Positions 1 through 5,522 of a DNA stretch of 5,692 nucleotides are shown here, one piece after another. The notes under the pieces were generated by a model, which made no database searches, was not told the DNA's origin, and saw nothing but the letters and a program-made list of their open reading frames with translations. Position numbers and translations under genes: made by a program. Source of the stretch: Bacteroidales bacterium (GTDB taxonomy: Bacteria > Bacteroidota > Bacteroidia > Bacteroidales > SMBSF77); the NCBI GenBank assembly GCA_021106655.1, contig JAIOTT010000376.1, positions 1 through 5,692 of the forward strand. The letters run 5' to 3'. Position 1 is the stretch's first letter, and every line of letters starts with the position of its first letter.

Positions 1-250
1 AAAACTAAGTCGGGAAGAAATTGAAAAAAGAGGAATTGAAAACTGGCCAATATGGGAAAAAGAAGTGTCAAGATTTGATTGGGAATACAATGGTGATGAA
101 GAATGCCTTATCCTTGAAGGAAAGGTTGTGGTTGAAACAGACGAAGGAGAGTATTCAATAAACCCCGGCGACTTTGTTACCTTTAAAGATGGATTAAAGT
201 GTGTGTGGGATATCAAAGAGAGTATACGGAAACATTATAACTTCAGCTAA
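1..250 (+). CDS. Small single-domain cupin (DUF861/TM1112-like), 5' end outside window
   Basis: The frame is open from base 2 to the TAA at 248-250, giving 82 visible residues that begin KLSREEIEKRG. The N-terminus is cut off by the window edge. The pattern ENWPIWEKEVSRFDW, then EECLILEGKVVVETDEG, then INPGDFVTFKDGLKCVW and a final IRKHYNF matches, from memory, the short beta-barrel cupins of the Thermotoga TM1112 type (about 90 residues), so only some 5-10 residues are missing. A GTG at 65 is in frame but would delete the conserved WPIWEKEV strand, so it is not the start. Biochemical function is unknown for this family. The canonical His metal ligands of cupin motif 1 (HxH) are not visible here. 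rsgA follows 10 nt downstream on the preferred start, so the two are probably co-transcribed. Confidence 0.85.
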   Translation, partial: KLSREEIEKRGIENWPIWEKEVSRFDWEYNGDEECLILEGKVVVETDEGEYSINPGDFVTFKDGLKCVWDIKESIRKHYNFS

Positions 251-260
251 AAAAATAATC

Positions 261-1199
261 TTGAGCAAGAATTTCGAAGGCATAGTTGTAAAGTCTACAG
301 GCAGCTGGTATGTTGTCCGGGAAAAATCTACCGGCAAGCAAATCAATTGCAGGATTAAAGGAAAATTCCGGATTCAAGGAATAAAATCGACTAATCCAGT
401 ATGTGTTGGTGATCACGTAATGTTTATTGAACTTCCTAATGAAGAAAGTGGTCTCATCATTGAAATTATGGAAAGGCATAATTATATCATCAGGAAAGCT
501 ACAAAACTTTCAAAATTATCTCATATCATTGCTGCCAATATTGATCAGGCGATATTGATTGTTACACTTACACATCCCAGGACCTCAACCGGTTTTATCG
601 ACCGCTTTCTTGTTACAGCAGAGGCATATCATATTCCGGCAATTATTGTATTTAATAAGATAGATCTATATAATATTGAAATACAAAAGCAACATGATGA
701 AGTTACGAGAGTTTATTCAAAGATTGGTTACCCTTGTATTGCTGTGTCTGCTCTAAGGGGCGATAATCTTGCTGCTGTTAAGGAAGTAATGACTGATAAA
801 GTTAGCCTGATGGCCGGGCATTCAGGTGTTGGCAAATCGGAGTTGATCAATGCAATAGAACCAAGGCTAAACCTGAAAACCGGCGATATTTCAAGCTACC
901 ATAAGAAGGGCAAGCATACTACAACCTTTGCAGAAATGTTGGAACTTTCATTTGGTGGATATATTATTGATACACCCGGACTAAAAGAATTTGGACTGGT
1001 AGATTTCAAGAAGGAGGAGGTGTGGGAACGTTTTCCTGAAATGCGAGAGCTCAGCCCCAGCTGCCAATATAATAATTGTACTCACGTTCATGAACCCGGA
1101 TGTGCTGTGAAAGAGGCTCTGGAAAAGGGAGATGTCAGCGCGTTCAGATATAAGAACTATTTGAATATTCTTGAAGATGATGAATTTAGAAGAAGATAA
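261..1199 (+). CDS. rsgA: Ribosome small subunit-dependent GTPase A (RsgA/YjeQ/EngC)
   Basis: Circularly permuted GTPase that acts in late maturation of the 30S ribosomal subunit in the cytoplasm. On a TTG start at 261 the protein is 312 residues, typical for Bacteroidota. An N-terminal OB-fold (about 5-75, GIVVKSTGSWY) precedes the permuted G domain: G4 NKID (132-135), G5 SAL (163-165), G1/P-loop GHSGVGKS (186-193), G2 region HTTT (219-222) and G3 DTPG (237-240). A C-terminal zinc finger follows with the pattern C-x4-C-x-H-x5-C (Cys268, Cys273, His275, Cys281). No ATG is available: a GTG at 201 would add 20 non-conserved residues and overlap the cupin gene by 50 nt, while TTG gives MSKNFEGIVVKSTG, which fits the usual family start. 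dtd follows 48 nt downstream, a neighbour pair I recall as common in this phylum. All key residues are intact. Confidence 0.96.
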   Translation: MSKNFEGIVVKSTGSWYVVREKSTGKQINCRIKGKFRIQGIKSTNPVCVGDHVMFIELPNEESGLIIEIMERHNYIIRKATKLSKLSHIIAANIDQAILIVTLTHPRTSTGFIDRFLVTAEAYHIPAIIVFNKIDLYNIEIQKQHDEVTRVYSKIGYPCIAVSALRGDNLAAVKEVMTDKVSLMAGHSGVGKSELINAIEPRLNLKTGDISSYHKKGKHTTTFAEMLELSFGGYIIDTPGLKEFGLVDFKKEEVWERFPEMRELSPSCQYNNCTHVHEPGCAVKEALEKGDVSAFRYKNYLNILEDDEFRRR

Positions 1200-1200
1200 A

Positions 1201-1224
1201 TTGTTATATTGTTAAATTGTTATT
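1201..1224. repeat. Short tandem repeat TTGTTAWW x3 between rsgA and dtd
   Basis: Three 8-nt units lie in exact register at 1201, 1209 and 1217 (TTGTTATA, TTGTTAAA, TTGTTATT), followed by a looser GTTGTTTGTG. The array begins immediately after the rsgA stop codon and occupies half of the 48-nt gap before dtd. No promoter or terminator could be assigned in this gap. Role unknown; it may be a length-variable spacer. Confidence 0.7.
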
Positions 1225-1247
1225 GTTGTTTGTGAATACAAGTTTAT

Positions 1248-1700
1248 ATGAGAGTAGTTATTCAGAGGGTTTCAAGAGCATCTGTAGAAATAAAAAATGA
1301 AATTAAAGGCAGTATTAAGCTTGGAATGCTTATACTTGTTGGTATTGAAGAGGATGATGCTAAAGAGGATATAGATTGGCTTTCCGGGAAAATTTCCCGG
1401 CTCAGGATCTTTGCGGATAAAAATGGAGTTATGAACCTTCCAATTACGGAGGTTGGTGGAGATATCCTCCTTATCAGTCAGTTTACGTTACATGCAAGTA
1501 CGAAAAAAGGTAATCGCCCTTCCTATATTAAAGCTGCAAAACCTGAAACAGCAATTCCTTTATATGAAGAGTTTAAAAGATCTCTTGAATTTAATACTGG
1601 CCGACATGTTCAGACGGGTGAGTTTGGCGCGATGATGAATGTATCGCTTGTAAATGATGGACCGGTAACGATAATTATTGATTCAAAGAAAAAGGAATAA
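1248..1700 (+). CDS. dtd: D-aminoacyl-tRNA deacylase (DTD)
   Basis: Cytoplasmic proofreading enzyme that hydrolyses D-amino acids (and glycine mischarged on tRNA-Ala in characterised homologues) from tRNA. The 150-residue length is normal for the family. Diagnostic features are the start MRVVIQRVSRASVEI, the active-site motif SQFTLHA (77-83, with the family's conserved Thr at 80), the KKGNRPSY segment (86-93), and the NDGPVT motif (136-141) carrying the Gly-cisPro that excludes L-amino acids. The ATG at 1248 starts exactly at the conserved N-terminal strand. It lies 48 nt after rsgA on the same strand and may share its transcript. It is the last + strand gene before a convergent lipoprotein gene. 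No anomalies are seen. Confidence 0.96.
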   Translation: MRVVIQRVSRASVEIKNEIKGSIKLGMLILVGIEEDDAKEDIDWLSGKISRLRIFADKNGVMNLPITEVGGDILLISQFTLHASTKKGNRPSYIKAAKPETAIPLYEEFKRSLEFNTGRHVQTGEFGAMMNVSLVNDGPVTIIIDSKKKE

Positions 1701-1717
1701 CAACAACCTTTGCTGAG

Positions 1718-1740
1718 TGGAGCCTCCTGATTCTGCTCCA
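1718..1740. terminator. Weak hairpin between convergent dtd and lipoprotein genes
   Basis: TGGAGC (1718-1723) and GCTCCA (1735-1740) form a perfect 6-bp inverted repeat around an 11-nt loop, in the 57-nt gap between two convergent stop codons. No T-tract follows on either strand, so this is not a classical intrinsic terminator. The position still makes a bidirectional 3' end plausible. Confidence 0.35.
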
Positions 1741-1757
1741 GAAAGGATAAAATTTAG

Positions 1758-2237
1758 CTAATCATTATTTGGGATTGACATATGAGATTGGACTATAACC
1801 CATTTTCCGTCTCTCTTTTCTAATACACCTGTATACCTTATACCCTCATAGCTGAGAGGGATACTATCGTGAATGAAGTTGTAATTAATTATTTCCGAAA
1901 ACCATGCAGTATTTCCTGTACAGTTGATATTTATTTTTTGATCACTAACGGATATATAAGTATTTGAAAAGCTATCGAATTGCTTTTGAATAATAGTTTT
2001 TATTGCTTTCCATCCAACAAACTTTTCATCTGAACTTGTTCCAAAAGCTACAATTTGTTCATCATCAGCCCAGATCTCTTCAGCTAGCTCAATTTTCTGA
2101 TCTTCATTGGCAATTACATATTTCTCAAGAAGGAGTTCTACACTCTCTTTTTCTTTATTTAAATCTATGCATTCTTTTTCCTGGCATGAAGATAAAACAA
2201 AAAAGGCCGGTATTAACAACAGTATCAAATTTTTCAT
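1758..2237 (-). CDS. Putative lipoprotein with NTF2/SnoaL-like domain
   Basis: From the ATG at 2237 the product is 159 residues. It starts with a lipoprotein signal, MKNLILLLIPAFFVLSSC, whose lipobox LSSC places the lipidated Cys at 18. An upstream in-frame ATG (2264) would put nine residues ahead of the charged n-region and is less likely. The mature protein resembles the SnoaL_3/DUF4440 branch of the NTF2-like fold: a helical N-half (ESVELLLEKYVIANEDQ), the FVGWKAIKTIIQKQFDSF helix (73-90), and a C-terminal sheet with GNTAWFSEIINYNF and RYTGVLEKRDGKWVIVQSHMS (about 134-154). Members often bind small molecules, and no enzymatic role can be assigned from the sequence. The residues after Cys18 are QEKE, similar to Bacteroidota surface-export signals. 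It is transcribed alone, convergent with dtd, from a candidate promoter about 45 nt upstream. Confidence 0.82.
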   Translation of the reverse strand: MKNLILLLIPAFFVLSSCQEKECIDLNKEKESVELLLEKYVIANEDQKIELAEEIWADDEQIVAFGTSSDEKFVGWKAIKTIIQKQFDSFSNTYISVSDQKININCTGNTAWFSEIINYNFIHDSIPLSYEGIRYTGVLEKRDGKWVIVQSHMSIPNND

Positions 2238-2282
2238 AAAAGCTGTTTTAATCAAATGAAACAAACTGATTGAATTAATTCG

Positions 2283-2314
2283 TAAATATAATAATAACGC
2301 ATTATATTAACAAG
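2283..2314 (-). promoter_or_regulatory. Candidate Bacteroidota-type promoter for the lipoprotein gene
   Basis: Read on the - strand, CTTG (2314-2311) is followed by a 20-nt spacer and TATATTTA (2290-2283). Against the consensus TTTG-N19-21-TAnnTTTG this has one mismatch in each box. It lies 45 nt upstream of the preferred ATG at 2237. The region is very AT-rich, so chance matches are possible. Confidence 0.45.
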
Positions 2315-2399
2315 TAAATCACGTAAATTATTTAAAACACCTCTATGCTCTACGTATTTTTTATATTAATCTGGACTTTATGAACAGACTCTTAATTGT

Positions 2400-3284
2400 C
2401 TATTGAATGATATGGCAATCGGGTAGGAGAGCTTTAATTTTTTCGATTGTCTTTTCTGACATCTTATTGTCTGAAACATTTAACATTCTGAGATTTTTTA
2501 ATTTACCGATTTCCTTAGGTAAGGATTTAAGCTGATTTTTGTTTAAAAGCAAAGCTTTTAAGTTTACCAATTCTCCTATTTGTGATGGTAGTGACTCAAG
2601 CTGATTGCCTGAAATGTATAAGAGTTCGAGCTTTGAAAGTTGTCCGATTTCTTTAGGAAGTTTTTTTAGCTGATTTTGTGCCAGGTTTAATTCTGTCAGG
2701 TAGATTAGTTTACCTATATCAGGATCAAGTTCTTTTAATTCTTTATTAAGTAAATTAAGAATGTAGGCATGCTTTATATGCTTCAGTGCTCCATCAATGC
2801 TGTAGTACGGGATATTATATTCTTTTTTTTCTTTGGTTTTTTCAGATTTATTATATGTAACCTTACATTGTCCGTTAGAAAGAGTTAGTATCAGGAATGC
2901 AGAGAAATTAACCTTATTACTATCAACTACTGCAGCTTCCCACACGGGCATCTCATTAATAGCTTTTTTTAATTCCAGTTCCGAAATATCTTCTCCTGTC
3001 TTATTTGCTATTTGTCTGCAACATGGATTACCTGTATTATCAATTAGTACCTGAATAAAGATTTTTCCTTCCAGTACTGTTTCTGACATATGTTTTTTGC
3101 AATGTGTTGTGAAATAATAGCTAAGTTCTTCTGTACCTCCCATAAATGATGGCGCTTTATCAGCTTTTGTTTTGAAATCTTCAAGCTGACAATCTTCAAA
3201 TATCATCATGAATTTTGTATTAGCATGCTGTGCAATAAGGCTGATTGAAATTATAGAGAAAAGGAAAAGGAATATTTTTTTCAT
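2400..3284 (-). CDS. Secreted TonB-C-like / leucine-rich repeat protein
   Basis: A 294-residue exported protein of unknown function. A Sec signal peptide (MKKIFLFLFSIISISLIAQ, about 1-19) is followed by a region resembling the TonB C-terminal fold. PSFMGGTEELSYYF (45-58) matches the FPGG-x-EAL-x-YL opening, GKIFIQVLIDNTGNP (73-87) the central strand, and ELELKKAINEMPVWEAA (103-119) the helix before the last strand FSAFLILTL. After a Lys-rich linker (about 141-160) comes an LRR cap (about 170-192), three regular 23-residue repeats starting at 193, 216 and 239 (LxxLxLxxNQLxxLPxxIGx), and a divergent last repeat 262-288. No proline-rich spacer or retained membrane anchor is visible, so a true energy-transducing TonB is unlikely. 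A protein-binding role in the periplasm or outer envelope is inferred. It starts 28 nt after proX and is probably co-transcribed with it. Confidence 0.85.
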   Translation of the reverse strand: MKKIFLFLFSIISISLIAQHANTKFMMIFEDCQLEDFKTKADKAPSFMGGTEELSYYFTTHCKKHMSETVLEGKIFIQVLIDNTGNPCCRQIANKTGEDISELELKKAINEMPVWEAAVVDSNKVNFSAFLILTLSNGQCKVTYNKSEKTKEKKEYNIPYYSIDGALKHIKHAYILNLLNKELKELDPDIGKLIYLTELNLAQNQLKKLPKEIGQLSKLELLYISGNQLESLPSQIGELVNLKALLLNKNQLKSLPKEIGKLKNLRMLNVSDNKMSEKTIEKIKALLPDCHIIQ

Positions 3285-3312
3285 ATTTAGAATTTATTGA
3301 TTTATAAATTTC

Positions 3313-3813
3313 TTAGTATTCTTCATATAACTTAATGTACTCAAAAGTATTACTTGTCTGCCTGAGAAATTTCTCAAAATCCTCAAATGATACTACTATC
3401 GATGCTGTATTGATATTTGGGTGAAAACTGATCTTTTTTGATTTCTTAAGATTAAAATCCAGGAACACATGTACATCATTGTTTTCATCATTAATCAGAC
3501 CAAAAGGAGAGACTGAGCCCCCTGTTAGTCCAAGATATTTTTCAAGTCGTTTTGGAGAAGCAAAGCTGATCTTACCTTGCTTTAGTTTTGCTTCGAGGTC
3601 TTTGACTGCAAGATGATGATCATGTTCAAGTATTACAAGATAATGTTTATTTCCTTTATGATTTCTGAAGAACAGGTTTTTGCAATGAGTTGACGGAATG
3701 TTCTTCCAGGCTTCCTTAGCTACCTCAATTGTAAAGGCGGCAGCATGCTCATAGTAATCATACTTAATTTCAAGTGAATTTAAAAATTCATATAATCGTG
3801 GATCTCCTCTCAT
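3313..3813 (-). CDS. proX: ProX-type prolyl-tRNA editing protein (YbaK/EbsC superfamily)
   Basis: Free-standing aminoacyl-tRNA deacylase related to the INS domain of bacterial ProRS. Characterised ProX/PrdX proteins hydrolyse Ala-tRNA-Pro in trans. The 166-residue length is typical. Visible signatures are the opening LYEFLNSLEIKYDYYEHAAAFT, the HCKNLFFRN segment with the conserved Lys (K45) expected in the active site, KLKQGKISFASPKRLEKYLG, the family hallmark TGGSVSPFGLIND (97-109), and FHPNINTASIVVSFEDFEKFL (130-150). The ATG at 3813 fits the family start. The gene has an exact-consensus promoter whose -7 box ends 20 nt upstream of the start codon. The secreted LRR protein gene follows 28 nt downstream. 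Substrate specificity (Ala against Cys) cannot be settled by eye, but the ProX branch is well supported by the GGSVSPFGLIND and HPN-x-NTAS motifs. Confidence 0.92.
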   Translation of the reverse strand: MRGDPRLYEFLNSLEIKYDYYEHAAAFTIEVAKEAWKNIPSTHCKNLFFRNHKGNKHYLVILEHDHHLAVKDLEAKLKQGKISFASPKRLEKYLGLTGGSVSPFGLINDENNDVHVFLDFNLKKSKKISFHPNINTASIVVSFEDFEKFLRQTSNTFEYIKLYEEY

Positions 3814-3832
3814 TTTGTTAGTTTTGCTTTTA

Positions 3833-3864
3833 CAAAAATAGTTTATCTTTTTGTTTTCAGCAAA
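3833..3864 (-). promoter_or_regulatory. Exact-consensus Bacteroidota promoter for proX
   Basis: On the - strand TTTG (3864-3861), a 20-nt spacer and TATTTTTG (3840-3833) match the Bacteroidota sigma-ABfr consensus TTTG-N19-21-TAnnTTTG at every defined position. The -7 box ends 20 nt before the proX ATG, implying a short leader of about 10-15 nt. Confidence 0.75.
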
Positions 3865-3901
3865 GCCTGTTTTTTTTCAAAATATTTACATTTGTAGTTT
3901 A

Positions 3902-4001
3902 TGGCTATTCAAGTTTTTGTGGGATTTCGAGTTTTAGTATTTTTGTGGCAAAAAATCAATAAAATAGCCACTAAAACTCAAAAGCACTAAATTCCACTAA
4001 A
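3902..4001. repeat. Imperfect inverted repeat with iterated CACTAAA motifs in divergent intergenic region
   Basis: GAGTTTTAGT (3929-3938) is the exact reverse complement of ACTAAAACTC (3970-3979), and GTGGC (3945-3949) of GCCAC (3967-3971), around a 17-nt A-rich loop (3950-3966). TGGCTATT (3902-3909) is also the exact reverse complement of AATAGCCA (3963-3970), giving a competing pairing. The right side carries CACTAAA three times (3969, 3985, 3995). The left arm has 8 extra bases relative to the right. The element lies in the 251-nt gap between proX and the divergent symporter gene. Confidence 0.7.
3916..3945 (+). promoter_or_regulatory. Candidate promoter for the symporter, inside the left repeat arm
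   Basis: TTTG (3916-3919) and TATTTTTG (3938-3945) match both Bacteroidota promoter boxes exactly, but the spacer is 18 nt, one shorter than the usual 19-21. Transcription would begin near 3950-3955, leaving a leader of about 110 nt that includes the right repeat arm. No better promoter was found closer to the ATG at 4065. Confidence 0.35.
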
Positions 4002-4064
4002 GTATTATTACACTTATTGGAAATATATCTAGCAGTTCATAACAGCAACCAAATCCTTTGAACT

Positions 4065-5513
4065 ATGGAACATCAAACAGAGATTTTAATCGTCATGTTA
4101 GTATACATGACTTTATTGATATTATTTGGTTTATACCATGGCAGGAAAGTAAAAACCGGTTCAGATTACGCCATAGGAGGTAGAAATTTACCGGGCTGGG
4201 TGGCTGCCTTATCAGAAAGGGCAACAGGCGAATCTTCATGGGCTTTGTTGGGTTTACCGGGTGCTGCATATGCAACTGGATTAACAGAGATATGGACAGC
4301 TCTTGGATGTGTAGTTGGGATATTGACAGCATGGATTGCCATATCCTGGCGACTGCAAAAGGAAGCAGAAAAATTCAAAGCTGACACATTTATCGAATAT
4401 ATTGCCAAAAAACATAATGATTTAGGAAAATGGATACGGATCGTTGGCAGTTTAACAATAGTGTTTTTCTTTTTCTTTTACGTAGGAGCACAGTTTCTTG
4501 GTGGTGGGAAGATTCTTGACACCATGTTTCATATTGATCCTAGTGTAGGTATGTTGATAACTGCGATTGTGATAGTACCATATACAATATATGGTGGCTT
4601 TAGAAGCGTAGTGTATACTGATGTCATTCAGGCTCTGGTGATGATAAGCGCTCTAATTATCGGACCAATTGTAGGAGTAGTTTATTTGTCGAACCACCCT
4701 GAGCTTTTTGCCCAGAGCATCCCTATGGCTCTTGAAAAGGCAGGTCCTGCATATAATTCCCTTATTGAGGCCAGCTCTGGTTTTGCAGCAGGAATAGTTA
4801 TTGTCGGTGGGTTCTCCTGGTTTTTCGGATATCTTGGTGGTCAGCCACAACTTAGTATGCGGTTTATGGCAATTCAGAGCTCCAGGCAAGCAAAAAGCGC
4901 CAGAAATATTGGAATAGGCTGGACGATAATTGCATATATTGGTGCATTATCACTTGGATGGATCGGCATTGCCATTTTCGGCCCTGATGGACTCGAAGAT
5001 AGGGAATATGTTTTGCCGGCAGTGCTGATAAAAATATTCCCTCCGGTGATAGCGGCAATATTGATTACCGGAGTAATTGCCGCAATCACTTCAACCGCTA
5101 ATTCATTATTGATTCTATCAGCTACTGAGCTTTCCGAAAATCTTATCAAGCCGGCAATGCCTTCAGGTAAAACAGTTAAGAATAGTTTGTTAAATTCACG
5201 TATCATAACTGCTGCACTTGCAGTTATTGCTTTGATAGTCGCGTATTATTCACCATCGGAAATGATATTTACCCTGGTGAGCTATGTGTGGGCAGGAATA
5301 GGAGGGACTTTCTCAGTTGTAATATTGCTCACACTCTTTTGGAAGAAATATCATGGTAGAGCTGCCTTGCTTACAATCATTAGCGGTTTGGTTTTTACTA
5401 TTCTATGGATCAGCACTGGAATGGATGAGGTGATCACATCAAGGTTGCTGACATTCTTTGTGGCAGGCTTTGTGGCGGTGTTGTCAACAATAATAATTCC
5501 TGAAAAACAATAA
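4065..5513 (+). CDS. Sodium:solute symporter (SSS family, PutP-like)
   Basis: Integral inner-membrane transporter of 482 residues (E. coli PutP is about 502) that should couple solute uptake to the sodium gradient. About 13 hydrophobic segments are seen, from 6-26 to about 458-476. PutP-type signatures are the YAIGGRNLPGWVAALS loop/TM2 start (35-50), LLGLPGAAYATG (61-72), YGGFRSVVYTDVIQ (176-189), FGYLGGQPQLSMRFMA (254-269), GVIAAITSTANSLLILSAT (336-354) with Ser343/Thr344 where PutP has its sodium-binding Ser/Thr pair, and VWAGIGGTFSVVILLTLFWKK (408-428). At the TM2 position of PutP Asp55 this protein has Gly, followed by Glu (ATGESSW, 53-59), so proline should not be assumed as substrate. 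The gene stands alone, divergent from proX and convergent with an unidentified gene, with tandem palindromes 9 nt after its stop. Confidence 0.92.
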   Translation: MEHQTEILIVMLVYMTLLILFGLYHGRKVKTGSDYAIGGRNLPGWVAALSERATGESSWALLGLPGAAYATGLTEIWTALGCVVGILTAWIAISWRLQKEAEKFKADTFIEYIAKKHNDLGKWIRIVGSLTIVFFFFFYVGAQFLGGGKILDTMFHIDPSVGMLITAIVIVPYTIYGGFRSVVYTDVIQALVMISALIIGPIVGVVYLSNHPELFAQSIPMALEKAGPAYNSLIEASSGFAAGIVIVGGFSWFFGYLGGQPQLSMRFMAIQSSRQAKSARNIGIGWTIIAYIGALSLGWIGIAIFGPDGLEDREYVLPAVLIKIFPPVIAAILITGVIAAITSTANSLLILSATELSENLIKPAMPSGKTVKNSLLNSRIITAALAVIALIVAYYSPSEMIFTLVSYVWAGIGGTFSVVILLTLFWKKYHGRAALLTIISGLVFTILWISTGMDEVITSRLLTFFVAGFVAVLSTIIIPEKQ

Positions 5514-5522
5514 CCTCCTTTG

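Noticed and set aside
65..250. A complete 61-aa cupin starting at GTG 65
   Set aside because: The frame is open to the window edge, and the upstream residues (ENWPIWEKEV) are conserved in TM1112-like cupins, so the gene is truncated by the window.
201..260. N-terminal extension of RsgA from GTG 201
   Set aside because: It overlaps the cupin coding region by 50 nt, and the added residues (CGISKRVYGNIITSAKK) do not resemble the family. They look like an out-of-frame reading of the cupin C-terminus.
2003..2239. 78-aa + strand open frame opposite the lipoprotein
   Set aside because: Its composition is not convincing as protein, and the - strand product has a clear lipobox and NTF2-like pattern.
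2238..2264. Upstream ATG (2264) for the lipoprotein
   Set aside because: It would place MFHLIKTAF before a standard MKN signal peptide; the ATG at 2237 gives a normal-length lipoprotein signal.
2338..2399. Intrinsic terminator downstream of the LRR gene
   Set aside because: Only a 4-bp TCTG/CAGA pairing with a long loop was found, too weak to call.
2643..2709. Repeated DNA in the LRR region as an insertion or tandem DNA repeat
   Set aside because: The repetition follows the 23-residue protein repeat and its diverged codons; it is explained by the leucine-rich repeats.
3814..4064. Riboswitch or tRNA-like structure in the divergent intergenic region
   Set aside because: No known riboswitch core or tRNA cloverleaf could be recognised; only the inverted repeat and promoter boxes are supportable.
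4166..4408. 80-aa - strand open frame antisense to the symporter N-terminus
   Set aside because: Same reasoning: no family resemblance, and full overlap with conserved PutP-type motifs on the + strand.
4874..5206. 110-aa open frame on the - strand inside the symporter gene
   Set aside because: It lies wholly antisense to a strongly supported transporter; shadow frames are common opposite hydrophobic coding sequence, and it shows no recognisable domain.
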